The position numbers and the translations under genes were made by a program. Shown piece after piece: positions 55,397-64,000 of a stretch of DNA of 64,000 nt. Numbering within the stretch: the first letter of the stretch is position 1; each line of letters opens with the position of its first letter. Source of the stretch: an uncultured Bacteroidales bacterium (GTDB taxonomy: Bacteria; Bacteroidota; Bacteroidia; Bacteroidales; Bacteroidaceae); NCBI GenBank assembly GCA_902802815.1, contig CADCNQ010000011.1:1-64000 (forward strand). Reading direction: 5' to 3'. Below the pieces are notes generated by a model that was not told where the DNA came from, searched no databases, and worked only from the letters and a program-made list of their open reading frames with translations.

Positions 55397-58114
55397 ATGA
55401 AACGGACATTGACATCCATCATTGCGCTCTTCGCGCTCACAGGCATTCTGACGCAGCAGTTGTGTACAGCAGCCACCTCACCGGAGGTTACTTCCACGCA
55501 GAAGACACTCATTGGCAGAGCGACGGCATGGAACAAGCTCATGCCTCAGGAGAAGGTATACATACATCTCGACAACACGGGCTATTTCAAGGGCGAGACC
55601 ATCTGGATGAAAGCCTATATGACACGTTCCGACACAGGTCTCCGCGGCAATATCTCCAGCGTACTCTATGTGGATCTGATATCTCCCGACGGCAATGTAG
55701 TGGCTCGACGCAAACTGTTCGCCACTCACGGCATCGCAGCAGGAAGCATCGATCTGGATGCCGATGTCCTCCCCTCCGGCTACTATGAGATAAGAGCCTA
55801 TACGCGCTATATGATGAACTGGGGTGAGAACAACGTCTTCTCACGCGTCATTCCCATCTTCGACAAGCCCGCCTCGGAGGGCGACTACAGCAATCCGAAG
55901 ATGACGGGCGACTCCCGCCTGCTCGAGCGTAAGGAGGAGAGCGAGAAGCAGATACGCTTCTTCCCCGAAGGCGGTTATCTTGTTAAGGGACTGCCCGGTC
56001 GTGTGGCATTGGACTATCGCGGCAAGCGGGGTGTCATGGACATACCCCTCATGGGAGACAAGCGCAGTGTCGATGTGGACATCGACGGCAAGACCCACAC
56101 CACCCTGCTTCCCGAACCGCAGGCAGAAGGTTGTGTATTGCGCGTGGATGCCACACGTGCAGACAGCATTGTCACAGATGTCTATGCCACAGATTCCTTC
56201 AAGGACAGGGAACTCCTGTGGATGCTGATGCACGAAGGCCAGGTGGTGAAGAGTTACAGTTTCAAGGCCTCCTCACACTGGAGATGCAGCGAAGAGCGCA
56301 GCACATTGCCGGAAGGTGTCTCTCAGGTGACACTCCTCTCTGACAACGGCGCAATACTTGCGGAGAGATTCATCTTCATCACTCCCAGGGAGGAGACCAC
56401 TGCTGCGGTAAAGAACCTCAGCGGGAATCTTACACCATGCGGACGAGTGGTTCTCGACATCGAGGCAGAGCCCCACACCTCTCTCTCCTTCTCCGCTATT
56501 GACGCACAGAGCGCCACAAACGGACACTCCGGCAACATACGCACATGGATGCTGCTGGGCAGCGATCTCAGGGGCTATATTGCCAACCCCGACTATTATT
56601 TCGAGGCTGACGACGAATCCCATCGCAAAGCCGCTGACCTCCTTATGCTGGTGCAGGGATGGAGACGCTACGACTGGGACTTCGTCACAGGACGACGTCG
56701 TTTCGACCATCCGCAGATTATTGAGGAGAGCCTCAACCTCTTCGGTACCGTTAAACCCAAGAAGAAGAAAGACCCCATTGATGGTGTCACCGTCACAGCC
56801 ACCTTCAGCGGTGACGGTCAGAAGTTCTTCCTTACTGCAAAAACCGACAGTACAGGACGCTACGCCATGGTGCTGCCTGATATACAGGACGACTGGTCGA
56901 TGAACATCATGACCTCCTACGGCGGCAAGAAAGCAGAGTACACCGTCACTATCGACCGCAACTTCGCTCCCAAGCCGCGCATCATCGGCAACGATGAGAA
57001 GACGCTGCTTCCCGTGGACACTGCACAGGTTCAGCATTGGGATATTCCTGTCGAGGAGGAAGATGTCTGGAAACCTTTCATCACCGACAAGAGTATCACC
57101 ACCATACGCGAGGTGAAAGTGAACGGAAAGAAACGCGACAATCACTACGACTACAGTGCACGCGGTGACGAGACGGATGCCATACGCAAGGCCGTACTCT
57201 ACTACAATTGCGAGATTGAGGCTGAGGAGATTGCCGACAGGGGCGACCAGCTTCCCACTCTTGGCGAATGGCTCCACGAGAAGAATCCCATCTTCGAAGG
57301 CGGACAGCCCTCCACACGTCTGGCCTGGGACCTCAACGACTATGCCAATACCAACACCGGCACATCAGACCCCACATGGGACGAACTGCTTTCCGAACTC
57401 GTCGTGGATGTCAACATGATGAATATGCCAGATGAGGAATTCCGCCACTCAATAAACCACGTCATAAAGAGTAAGCGAGGTGATGATATAAGCACCTACA
57501 AGGAGAATCCCAGTATACAGGAACTCTATGCCCAGCTTTCCACCAACACGCGTCACAACTGGGCGATACTGTGGGGCGACGGCACGAGCATACTCAACAA
57601 ACCCGTCGTGTGGATTGTCAACAACCAGTTCTGCAGCATCACCAATTTCAAGGGCAACTATCTCGACACCAACCGTGCCTATGCCGGTGCTGTGGACAAC
57701 AACTCCTTCACCACTGAGATACCCATATTCCTCGACGAGGTGCGCTCCATCTATGCCACAGACGATATCAGCAGCCTGCGACAGCATATACGCTGCAACA
57801 GCATCGAGGAGAAGAGTCCCTATATCATCTACTGCTACACCTACCTCAACCGCCCCAAGGAGCGTATGAAGGGAGTGCGTTACGCCAATTACCACGGTTA
57901 CGACCCGGTGGAGATCTTCGAGACGGAGGACTACAGCGATATTGCGCCCATGCCCGACTTTCGTCGCACTCTCTTCTGGGAACCCAACCTGTGGACTGAC
58001 GAAAACGGCAAGGCACATGTGGAGTTCTGGAACAACTCCTCCTGCACCAACATGCTGTTCTCTGTGGAAGGTATCACAGGAGACGGAAAGCTGATTACCG
58101 AACAACATAAATAA
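55397..58114 (+). CDS. Secreted MG2-like protein, full-length paralogue
   Basis: The 905-residue protein has a signal peptide (about residues 1-25), an MG2-like domain (about 45-160, QEKVYIHLDNTGYFKGETIWMKAY-type start), a second MG-like domain opening QIRFFPEGGYLVKG, the family hallmark DLLMLVQGWRRYDW, a carboxypeptidase-regulatory-like domain and the C-terminal signature FRRTLFWEPNLWTDENG. Proteins of this build often resemble TonB-dependent receptor plug proteins without the barrel. It follows its shorter paralogue by 25 bases, consistent with tandem duplication. Confidence 0.78.
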   Translation: MKRTLTSIIALFALTGILTQQLCTAATSPEVTSTQKTLIGRATAWNKLMPQEKVYIHLDNTGYFKGETIWMKAYMTRSDTGLRGNISSVLYVDLISPDGNVVARRKLFATHGIAAGSIDLDADVLPSGYYEIRAYTRYMMNWGENNVFSRVIPIFDKPASEGDYSNPKMTGDSRLLERKEESEKQIRFFPEGGYLVKGLPGRVALDYRGKRGVMDIPLMGDKRSVDVDIDGKTHTTLLPEPQAEGCVLRVDATRADSIVTDVYATDSFKDRELLWMLMHEGQVVKSYSFKASSHWRCSEERSTLPEGVSQVTLLSDNGAILAERFIFITPREETTAAVKNLSGNLTPCGRVVLDIEAEPHTSLSFSAIDAQSATNGHSGNIRTWMLLGSDLRGYIANPDYYFEADDESHRKAADLLMLVQGWRRYDWDFVTGRRRFDHPQIIEESLNLFGTVKPKKKKDPIDGVTVTATFSGDGQKFFLTAKTDSTGRYAMVLPDIQDDWSMNIMTSYGGKKAEYTVTIDRNFAPKPRIIGNDEKTLLPVDTAQVQHWDIPVEEEDVWKPFITDKSITTIREVKVNGKKRDNHYDYSARGDETDAIRKAVLYYNCEIEAEEIADRGDQLPTLGEWLHEKNPIFEGGQPSTRLAWDLNDYANTNTGTSDPTWDELLSELVVDVNMMNMPDEEFRHSINHVIKSKRGDDISTYKENPSIQELYAQLSTNTRHNWAILWGDGTSILNKPVVWIVNNQFCSITNFKGNYLDTNRAYAGAVDNNSFTTEIPIFLDEVRSIYATDDISSLRQHIRCNSIEEKSPYIIYCYTYLNRPKERMKGVRYANYHGYDPVEIFETEDYSDIAPMPDFRRTLFWEPNLWTDENGKAHVEFWNNSSCTNMLFSVEGITGDGKLITEQHK

Positions 58115-58120
58115 TATAAT

Positions 58121-59221
58121 ATGGAGATATATCCCAAACTGATTATGGACGCACTCTCCACAGTGCGCTATCCCGGCACGGGTAAGAACATCGTGGAGAT
58201 GCAGATGGTGGAGGACGACCTGCGCATTGCAGGTATGCATGTGTCCTTCACCCTGATATTCGACAAACCCACCAACCCCTTCCTCAAGAGCCTCGTGAAG
58301 GCGGCAGAGGCTGCCATACATGCCTTTGTGTCAAAGGATGTCGAGGTGGAAATCAAGACAAAGACGCTGCAGGCTCCCCGTCCCGACATACCCGACCTTC
58401 TTCCCGGTGTAAAGAATATCATTGCCGTCTCCAGCGGCAAGGGCGGCGTGGGCAAAAGCACTGTGGCTGCCAACCTCGCTGTAGCCCTGGCCCGCATGGG
58501 ACACCGTGTGGGACTTCTCGACTGCGACATTTTCGGACCCTCCGCGCCCAAGATGCTGCAGATAGAGGACGCACGCCCCTATTCCGAGAATATAGACGGT
58601 CGCGACCTTATCATACCTGTGGAGAAATACGGCATCAAGGTGCTTTCCATCGGTTTCTTTGTTGACCCCGACACCCCCACTCTCTGGCGCGGCGGCATGG
58701 CATCCAATGCTCTCAAGCAGCTCATCGGTGATGCCCAGTGGGGCGACCTCGACTACTTCATCCTCGACACGCCTCCCGGCACCTCCGACATACATCTCAC
58801 CCTCGTGCAGACAGTACCCATCACGGGAGCCGTCATCGTGTCCACACCTCAGCAGGTGGCACTTGCCGACGCACGCAAGGGTATCAATATGTACCGCAAC
58901 GAGAAGGTCGATGTACCCATTCTCGGACTTGTGGAGAATATGGCGTGGTTCACTCCTGCAGAGCATCCCGAAGAGAAATATTTCCTCTTCGGACGTGATG
59001 GTGTGAAGCAGTTGGCAGAGACGATGCAGGTACCCCTTCTGGGCCAGATTCCCGTGGTGCAGAGCATCTGCGAGAACGGAGACAACGGTACCCCTGCAGC
59101 ACTCGATCCGTCCTCACCCACAGGTCAGGCGTTTCTCCAGCTTGCAGCACGTGTGGTCACTGAAACCGACCGCCGCAATCTCGAAAAGGAAAAGACGAGA
59201 ACCGTGTCCGTCAAGAGTTGA
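58121..59221 (+). CDS. mrp: Mrp/ApbC-type iron-sulfur carrier ATPase
   Basis: The 366-residue protein has an N-terminal DUF59/MIP18-like domain (about residues 1-85) and a deviant P-loop ATPase domain with GKGGVGKST at 106-114, GLLDCDIFGPS and DTPPGTSDIHLT. It carries and inserts iron-sulfur clusters. The C-terminal CxxC that usually follows the VENMxxF motif is replaced here by FTPAEHPEEKYFLFG. Its stop overlaps the 3' end of the opposite-strand NhaC gene by 11 bases. Confidence 0.92.
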   Translation: MEIYPKLIMDALSTVRYPGTGKNIVEMQMVEDDLRIAGMHVSFTLIFDKPTNPFLKSLVKAAEAAIHAFVSKDVEVEIKTKTLQAPRPDIPDLLPGVKNIIAVSSGKGGVGKSTVAANLAVALARMGHRVGLLDCDIFGPSAPKMLQIEDARPYSENIDGRDLIIPVEKYGIKVLSIGFFVDPDTPTLWRGGMASNALKQLIGDAQWGDLDYFILDTPPGTSDIHLTLVQTVPITGAVIVSTPQQVALADARKGINMYRNEKVDVPILGLVENMAWFTPAEHPEEKYFLFGRDGVKQLAETMQVPLLGQIPVVQSICENGDNGTPAALDPSSPTGQAFLQLAARVVTETDRRNLEKEKTRTVSVKS

Positions 59222-60329
59222 CGGACACCTTCTTTCTCAGAAGGATATAGCACAGCGCCACCACACCCAGCACCATCGGATAGTGCAGGTTGGGGATGAT
59301 GTCAAATGGTGATATCTTGGCCAGACCTGCAGCTATCAGCAACTGTGCACCATAGGGAAGGAAACCCTGCGCCACGCATGAGAAGGTGTCCAGAATGGAG
59401 GCGGCACGCAGTTTCGATATACCATAGTGCTCTGTCATCTCCTTGCACAGAGGCCCCACGGACAGTATGGCAATGGTGTTGTTGGCCGTCAGGATGTCAG
59501 CTATGCTGACAAGCGCAGCCATAGCCAGTTCCGCAGCACGTCCGCCTTTCACCTTTCTGCCCACGAAATCCATCACGAGTTGGAGCCACCCCAGATGGCG
59601 CACCACTTCAATAACCACTGCAGCCACTATTGTCACCACTATGAGCTGCCCCATACCGAGTACGCCTGTCCACGCATTTTTTGCTAGGAAGGCCACATCG
59701 TAACCGATACTCAGACCAATAGCACAACTTAAACCCAGTGCCAATGCCAGCAACACCAGCACGTTCATGCCGCAGAGCGCAGACACGAGAATGAAGATGT
59801 ATGGCATCGTCAGCAGGAAACGGCGGGTATGAAACACAACGTCAGCACCGCTGCCCCCCGCGCGACTCAGCAGTGTGGCATAGAGAATGACACATAACAG
59901 CGCTGCGGGCAGCGCAATCCACAGATTAGCCAGGAATTTGTCCTTCATGCGACATCCCAGCGTACGCGTTGCCGCTATGGTGGTGTCGGAGATGAAGGAG
60001 AGGTTGTCACCGAAGAAGGCACCGCCCACCACGACACCCGTCAGCAGCGGCACGGAGTAGCCCGTCGCATCGCTCATTCCCACTGCAATGGGTGTAAGGG
60101 CGGCAATAGTGCCGCAACTGGTGCCTACCGAGAGACTCACCACACAGGCAGCCATGAAGACACCTACCAGTACCAGACTTGAGGGCAGCAGCCACAGCGT
60201 CATGTCCACCATGGCCTTCACACCGCCTATGACACCTGCCACGGAGGCAAATGCTCCTGCCAGCACAAAGATACAGAGCATGAGGAGCACGTTTTTACGC
60301 GACTCCGTTATCAGACGCAGCTTCTTCAC
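59211..60329 (-). CDS. nhaC: NhaC-family Na+/H+ antiporter, N-terminally shortened
   Basis: The 372-residue membrane protein shows NhaC motifs: IFVLAGAFASV, SLSVGTSCGTIAALTPIAVGM, GGAFFGDNLSFISDTTIAATRTLGC, and the late ADILTANNTIAILSVGP and GFLPYGAQ. It exchanges sodium for protons. The start is GTG 60329, only 17 bases after the ilvE stop. NhaC proteins normally have about 60-70 more residues at the N-terminus with two membrane segments. The reading frame stays open a little upstream without a start codon and still looks NhaC-like (NRLKRNVFEV), but that DNA is the end of ilvE. This looks like loss of the 5' end. Confidence 0.78.
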   Translation of the reverse strand: MKKLRLITESRKNVLLMLCIFVLAGAFASVAGVIGGVKAMVDMTLWLLPSSLVLVGVFMAACVVSLSVGTSCGTIAALTPIAVGMSDATGYSVPLLTGVVVGGAFFGDNLSFISDTTIAATRTLGCRMKDKFLANLWIALPAALLCVILYATLLSRAGGSGADVVFHTRRFLLTMPYIFILVSALCGMNVLVLLALALGLSCAIGLSIGYDVAFLAKNAWTGVLGMGQLIVVTIVAAVVIEVVRHLGWLQLVMDFVGRKVKGGRAAELAMAALVSIADILTANNTIAILSVGPLCKEMTEHYGISKLRAASILDTFSCVAQGFLPYGAQLLIAAGLAKISPFDIIPNLHYPMVLGVVALCYILLRKKVSVNS

Positions 60330-60346
60330 TTCGAAGACGTTTCTTT

Positions 60347-61369
60347 TCAGTCGATTACAACGCGTGTCCAGCCATGCTTGTCAGGCTCTGTGCCATACTG
60401 GATGCCGCGCAGCAGATTATACAGTTTCGTGGATACGGGACCCGGCTTGCCGTCCTTGGAGATGACGAAACTCTTCTTATCCTCCAGGTCGTCAATCTTG
60501 CGTATGGGAGATATCACAGCTGCAGTACCGCAGGCACCTGCCTCCTCAAACGTAGCCAGTTCGTCTTCCGGAATCTGACGGCGCTCCACCTTCAGGCCAA
60601 GGTCTTCAGCCAGCTGCATGAGACTCTTGTTGGTGATTGAGGGCAGTATGGATGTTGATTTCGGTGTCACATACGTGTTGTTCTTGATACCGAAGAAATT
60701 GGCAGCACCGCATTCGTCCATGTATTTCTTCTCCTTGGCGTCCAGGTAGAACTCGCATGCGTAGCCCAGATCGTGTGCCATCTTGTTGGCACGCAGGGAT
60801 GCTGCGTAGTTGCCGCCCACCTTGTAGATACCCGTGCCGAGAGGTGCCGAGCGGTCGAATTCGCGTATGATGACGTAGTCGTTGCAAGAGAATCCGCCCT
60901 TGAAGTACGGACCTACGGGTGTTACGAATATCATGAAGAGATACTCCGTTGCGGGATGCACGCCCACCTGGGCGCTTATGCCTATCAGCAGCGGACGGAT
61001 ATACAGGGTGGCTCCTGTCTCATAGGGAGGGATGAAGCGCTCGTTGAGGCGCACCACCTTGTCCACCATCTCGTTGAATTTCTCCGTGGGCAGTTCGGGC
61101 ATCAGTATACCGCGGCATGTGGACTGCAGACGTGCAGCGTTCTCGTCGCTGCGGAACACGCGCACCTTGCCGTCAGGACATCTGTAAGCCTTCAGACCCT
61201 CAAAAGCCTCCTGTCCGTAGTGCAGACATGTGGCTGCCATATGCATGGGGATTGTCTCCTCGCTGCTTACCTCTATCTCGCCCCACTTACCGTCGCGGTA
61301 GTAGCATCGTACGTTGTAGTCTGTCTTTCTGTAGCCGAAACCGAGGCTACTCCAATCCATTTGTTCCAT
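60347..61369 (-). CDS. ilvE: Branched-chain amino acid aminotransferase IlvE
   Basis: The 340-residue PLP fold-type IV enzyme transfers amino groups for valine, leucine and isoleucine. The catalytic lysine is Lys183 in GTGIYK183VGGNYAAS. Other family motifs are YGQEAFEGLKAYR, PLLIGISAQVGVHPA and DECGAANFFGI. The length and layout match the group II enzymes. It has its own promoter and is followed by the shortened nhaC. Confidence 0.95.
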   Translation of the reverse strand: MEQMDWSSLGFGYRKTDYNVRCYYRDGKWGEIEVSSEETIPMHMAATCLHYGQEAFEGLKAYRCPDGKVRVFRSDENAARLQSTCRGILMPELPTEKFNEMVDKVVRLNERFIPPYETGATLYIRPLLIGISAQVGVHPATEYLFMIFVTPVGPYFKGGFSCNDYVIIREFDRSAPLGTGIYKVGGNYAASLRANKMAHDLGYACEFYLDAKEKKYMDECGAANFFGIKNNTYVTPKSTSILPSITNKSLMQLAEDLGLKVERRQIPEDELATFEEAGACGTAAVISPIRKIDDLEDKKSFVISKDGKPGPVSTKLYNLLRGIQYGTEPDKHGWTRVVID

Positions 61370-61401
61370 ATATTTGATGTGTTTTTTCTTATTTTCGCAC
61401 G

Positions 61402-61409
61402 CAAAAATA
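61402..61409 (-). promoter_or_regulatory. TAnnTTTG box for ilvE
   Basis: On the minus strand TATTTTTG lies 32 bases before the ilvE ATG. Confidence 0.6.
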
Positions 61410-61439
61410 CAAAATATTTATGAATTACGCGTTCACACT

Positions 61440-61622
61440 CTACGAATTATTTTCAAGAATGTCCTCTATTTTTTCTTCCACCGACTGCAACTTCTCCTTG
61501 CAGAACTTGATAAGTCCCTCTGCAGCCTGCAGTTTTGCAGACATCTCGTCCACCGGCACCGCACCTCCTTCCAGTTCGCGTGCGATGGCCTCCAGTTTCT
61601 CTATTGCCTCTTCGTATTTCAT
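61440..61622 (-). CDS. xseB: Exodeoxyribonuclease VII small subunit
   Basis: The 60-residue protein MKYEEAIEKLEAIARELEGG... is the helical XseB subunit that binds several copies to XseA. The conserved YEEAxxxLExIxxxLE pattern and a second acidic helix are present. Start ATG 61622 is preferred over 61643, whose extra residues are encoded within a repeat array. It lies downstream of xseA, from which it is separated only by that array. Confidence 0.92.
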   Translation of the reverse strand: MKYEEAIEKLEAIARELEGGAVPVDEMSAKLQAAEGLIKFCKEKLQSVEEKIEDILENNS

Positions 61623-61623
61623 T

Positions 61624-61686
61624 AAACTTTCAACTTTAAACATTCAACTTTCAACTCTCAACTTTCAACTTTCAACTTTCAACTTC
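61624..61686. repeat. CAACTTT short tandem array between xseA and xseB
   Basis: The stretch is made of CAACTTT/TCAACTTT units with a few variants (AAACAT, CAACTC), about eight copies. It covers the end of xseA and the region before xseB, so the last xseA codons are repeat-encoded. Confidence 0.85.
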
Positions 61687-62837
61687 ACCACCGTGTTAAC
61701 GGTGGAATAAACCTCCCCTGTCTCCAGCTTTGTGGTGAGTATCTCCCCCTCGCGCAGCATACTGATGTCTCTCACCAGTTTTCCTGCACACATCGTCAGA
61801 CTGTAGCCCCTCTTCAGCAGCAGTTCGGGGTCGAGTCCTCTGAGCCTCTGTTCCATCATCTCCACGCGGTGGCGCTGTCGCTCCATGTGTCTCACGGCTG
61901 CTGCGGGCAGTCGCTGCATCAGGGTGTCCACTCTGTGCTGTTCTGCCATCATACGTGTGCGCACTGCGTGAGGCAGCCTCCTCACTATGTCTTCTATCAG
62001 TGCCAGTTCCTGCGCCTGGTGATCTGTCACGAATGCCGCCACCGCTGTCGGTGTCTTCAGAGAGAGGTGTGCCACATGGTCGAGCACGGTCTCGTCCCTT
62101 TCGTGTCCTATGCCCACCAGCACGGGGATGGGACACTGTGCCACGCACGATGCCAGCGCATAGTGGTCAAAATCCGACAGGTCGGACGTGGCGCCTCCTC
62201 CTCTTATTATCACCACGCAGTCAAACCGCTCCGCGTCTATCTGCGTCAGTTGTGCTATGATGCTCTCCGGGGCCTGCGCTCCCTGCATCAGTGCGGGAAA
62301 CAGTTCCGTCGCGAATGCCAGACCGTATTCGTTCTTGTGCAGCTGGTCCATGAAGTCGCCCAGTCCCGCTGCCGTTGGCGATGATATCACTGCAATGCGC
62401 TGCAGCAGTCGCGGCAGGGGCAGTGTCTTGTTGTCGTCTATGATGCCGTCCTCCTCCAGCTGACGCAATATCTGCATGCGCCGCTGCGCCTGGTCACCCA
62501 GTGTGAAGCGTGCGTCTATGTCGTGCACGTTGAGCGAGTAGCCGTATGCCTCGTGAAATGTCACCTCCACCAGCATTTTCAGGTTGAGTCCTGCACGCAG
62601 TTCCTGCCCCGACTCCTTCCTGAAGCGCATTGCCAGCAGTTTGTATGTGCGTGCCCATATCGTGATACGTGCCCTTGCTGTCACCACTCCATCATCGGTT
62701 TTCTCTATGAGTTCCCCGTAGTAGTGACCTCCGCCTCCCACGCGTCCTTCGCTGAGTTCGCCTTCCACCCACACTTCCTCGGGAAAGGCACCCTCTATCG
62801 CTGCCGCTGCTATATTATTCAGTTCGTATAGTCTCAC
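61665..62837 (-). CDS. xseA: Exodeoxyribonuclease VII large subunit
   Basis: The 390-residue protein is the catalytic subunit of ExoVII, which degrades single-stranded DNA from both ends. It has the N-terminal OB-like domain (about residues 15-105, VWVEGELSEG), the central nuclease region (VISSPTAAGLGDF, IIRGGGATSDLSDFD, GIGHERDETVLDHVAH) and the C-terminal LDPELLLKRGYSLT motif. The last residues are encoded by the CAACTTT array, so the C-terminus may vary among relatives. xseB follows in the same direction. Confidence 0.95.
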   Translation of the reverse strand: MRLYELNNIAAAAIEGAFPEEVWVEGELSEGRVGGGGHYYGELIEKTDDGVVTARARITIWARTYKLLAMRFRKESGQELRAGLNLKMLVEVTFHEAYGYSLNVHDIDARFTLGDQAQRRMQILRQLEEDGIIDDNKTLPLPRLLQRIAVISSPTAAGLGDFMDQLHKNEYGLAFATELFPALMQGAQAPESIIAQLTQIDAERFDCVVIIRGGGATSDLSDFDHYALASCVAQCPIPVLVGIGHERDETVLDHVAHLSLKTPTAVAAFVTDHQAQELALIEDIVRRLPHAVRTRMMAEQHRVDTLMQRLPAAAVRHMERQRHRVEMMEQRLRGLDPELLLKRGYSLTMCAGKLVRDISMLREGEILTTKLETGEVYSTVNTVVKLKVES

Positions 62838-62881
62838 TTTTTTTAACCTTGACCTTAACCTTGACCCTAACCTCTAACCAC

Positions 62882-62926
62882 TCAACTCGTCAACTTGTCA
62901 ACTTGTCAACTCGTCAACTTGTCAAC
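62882..62926. repeat. TCAACTYG 8-bp tandem array overlapping a stop codon
   Basis: TCAACTCG, TCAACTTG, TCAACTTG, TCAACTCG and TCAACTTG are followed by a partial copy TCAAC. The partial copy contains the TGA stop of the WYL gene on the minus strand. A preceding stretch (about 62845-62880) is a looser CCTTGACC/CCTAAC array. Confidence 0.88.
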
Positions 62927-63884
62927 TATAAAGAGAACTCATCTCCTCTATCACTTCCTTCATTCTCTTCCGGAATTTGTCACTGCCCTCTACCACTATA
63001 CCTGCTCCGTAGCTCAGCAGGCGCGCCTCCAGTTCTATGTTGGGCACCACACGTATGGTAAACTCTCCCTGCCCCTTTTCCTCGTCAAAGGGCTTTGTCT
63101 CCGCCTGTGAGGGATGCAGGGGTTTTGTGCGCAGGAGATGATGCACCTTGAAGTCCACCGTCCTTATCACTATCAATTCTGCCTCTTTCCTGTTGCGTGT
63201 CACTCCCACCATATCCTTGAAATAGTCCAGATAGAAGTCCTTGGGAGCTTTCCTGAACGGTATATCCACATGCACTCTTATGTCGTTGGGGGCACCGCTG
63301 TATACTATCCTGTCGAGCGACACGTTCACTATGTCCCATCTGCCGTCTTCCTGACACACGTATCCGAAGAGAAACCATCGCGAGTTGTACTCCTTCAGCA
63401 GATGCGGATGCATGGTGACGTCCATCATGTTCTGGTAGCCCTGCATATATTTAAAGGATATGACACGCTTCCCGAGGAACCTCACCAGCACTTTCACCAG
63501 TCCCAGGTTCTGCAGCCCCGACACGCATTCCAGTTCCACGAGATGTTCGTGTGCCGATTTCCCGTCGAAGAGCATCTGCAGTCCTCCTGTGAGAAACAGT
63601 CTCCTCTCGTCCCCTTCCCTCTTCTGCAGTTCGTTCTTTTCCTCTTCGTTTTTGAAGAAGTATTCGCAACCCCTCCTGTAGCGGAATCCCTTCTTGAAGT
63701 CGTGCCCGTTCCTGTACTCGATTATGTGTCCGTGACGGTTCAGCTGCTTCTTCAGCCTGCCGTATTCCCTGTCGCCCTCCAGTTTGCCGATGGGCCTCCC
63801 GTAGTATCTTTCCATGACGGCTCGCAGCGTCACATACTGTTCCGCAGAAGCCATCTCGTCGCATATTTCGTACAGGCGGTCCAT
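62922..63884 (-). CDS. WYL-domain transcriptional regulator (second copy)
   Basis: The 320-residue protein has an N-terminal winged-helix region (about residues 5-75, TLRAVMERYYGRPIGKLEGDREYGRLKKQL) and a WYL domain (about 130-215, YMQGYQNMMDVTMHPHLLKEYNSRWFLFGY and VSLDRIV). It is clearly a different branch from the island regulator at 30600. WYL proteins sense nucleic-acid or nucleotide ligands and regulate DNA-damage or defence genes. It stands alone with its own promoter, next to exonuclease VII genes. Confidence 0.85.
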   Translation of the reverse strand: MDRLYEICDEMASAEQYVTLRAVMERYYGRPIGKLEGDREYGRLKKQLNRHGHIIEYRNGHDFKKGFRYRRGCEYFFKNEEEKNELQKREGDERRLFLTGGLQMLFDGKSAHEHLVELECVSGLQNLGLVKVLVRFLGKRVISFKYMQGYQNMMDVTMHPHLLKEYNSRWFLFGYVCQEDGRWDIVNVSLDRIVYSGAPNDIRVHVDIPFRKAPKDFYLDYFKDMVGVTRNRKEAELIVIRTVDFKVHHLLRTKPLHPSQAETKPFDEEKGQGEFTIRVVPNIELEARLLSYGAGIVVEGSDKFRKRMKEVIEEMSSLYS

Positions 63885-63917
63885 CGTTTTTCAGGGTATC
63901 ATTTGTTTTTTCCGCTG

Positions 63918-63925
63918 CAAACTTA
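63918..63925 (-). promoter_or_regulatory. TAnnTTTG box for the second WYL gene
   Basis: On the minus strand TAAGTTTG lies 33 bases before the ATG at 63884. Confidence 0.65.
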
Positions 63926-64000
63926 CGCATTTTTTTTGACATAAGCACCCTTTTCCGTGACAAAAGTTGCAGGAATGTCCCAGTGAAACATCCTGAAATG

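Noticed and set aside
54355..55542. Long minus-strand frames opposite the MG2-like genes, also 56273-57277.
   Set aside because: They are shadows of the paralogous plus-strand genes, whose protein similarity to each other proves the plus frame.
62845..62926. A CRISPR or telomere-like repeat because of CCTAAC and TCAACTYG units.
   Set aside because: Units are 6-8 bp with no spacers and no cas genes nearby. They are simple tandem repeats.

Overview
The window looks like a chromosomal segment of an anaerobic member of the Bacteroidales, most likely Prevotella or a close relative. The evidence is the Bacteroidetes-type promoter element TAnnTTTG in front of many genes, the absence of clear Shine-Dalgarno sites, methylmalonyl-CoA mutase in two subunits, the oxygen-sensitive ribonucleotide reductase NrdD/NrdG, several secreted glycan-degrading enzymes and a PorE-like OmpA lipoprotein. 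I found no rRNA, tRNA, insertion sequence or CRISPR array.

Region by region: 0-8.4 kb is a tightly packed plus-strand run of the end of hisA, hisF, hisI, hisE, an FtsE-like ATPase, lysC, lysA, a DedA membrane protein and an RhlE-type helicase, then an HU-like/SPOR protein paired with an FHA-domain protein, closed by a two-way terminator. 8.4-16.2 kb holds a secreted GH35 beta-galactosidase, a small secreted protein, a secreted endonuclease/phosphatase-family protein and mutA-mutB. 16.4-20.3 kb holds an AspT/YidE-type transporter, a 51-residue rubredoxin and a PorE-like lipoprotein.

20.9-31.6 kb is a clearly more AT-rich accessory island with eleven genes, all on the minus strand, in two operons. 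Operon A (31.5 to 23.2 kb) is: WYL regulator, YopX-like protein, DEDDh exonuclease, two DUF262 proteins, a peptidyl-arginine/agmatine-deiminase-like enzyme and a phospholipase-D-fold protein. Operon B (23.1 to 20.9 kb) is: a UDG-like protein, an unknown protein, a stand-alone FtsZ C-terminal-domain-like protein and a YgjP-type metalloprotease-like protein. Both operons start with the same inverted repeat at exactly the same distance (31 bases) from the TAnnTTTG box. This suggests one regulon controlled by the WYL protein. By content it resembles a defence island, but I do not recognise it as a described system.

32-43 kb carries a secreted tyrosine-phosphatase-like protein, a pectinesterase (CE8)-GH5 fusion preceded by two 11-bp-period tandem repeat arrays, a dipeptidyl-peptidase-IV-like protease and a GH127 enzyme. 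43-48 kb holds an acyl-CoA synthetase and nrdD-nrdG. 48-59 kb holds a coiled-coil membrane protein, an orphan EIIC (GatC-like) permease next to a KduI with an apparent signal peptide, TrmB, a secreted DUF362 protein, two tandem MG2-like secreted proteins and the Mrp ATPase. 59-64 kb holds an N-terminally shortened NhaC, IlvE, XseB, XseA and a second WYL regulator.

The glycan enzymes (GH35, CE8-GH5, GH127) and the uronate isomerase fit pectin-type plant polysaccharide use, but no SusC/SusD pair is present, so this is not a classical polysaccharide utilisation locus.
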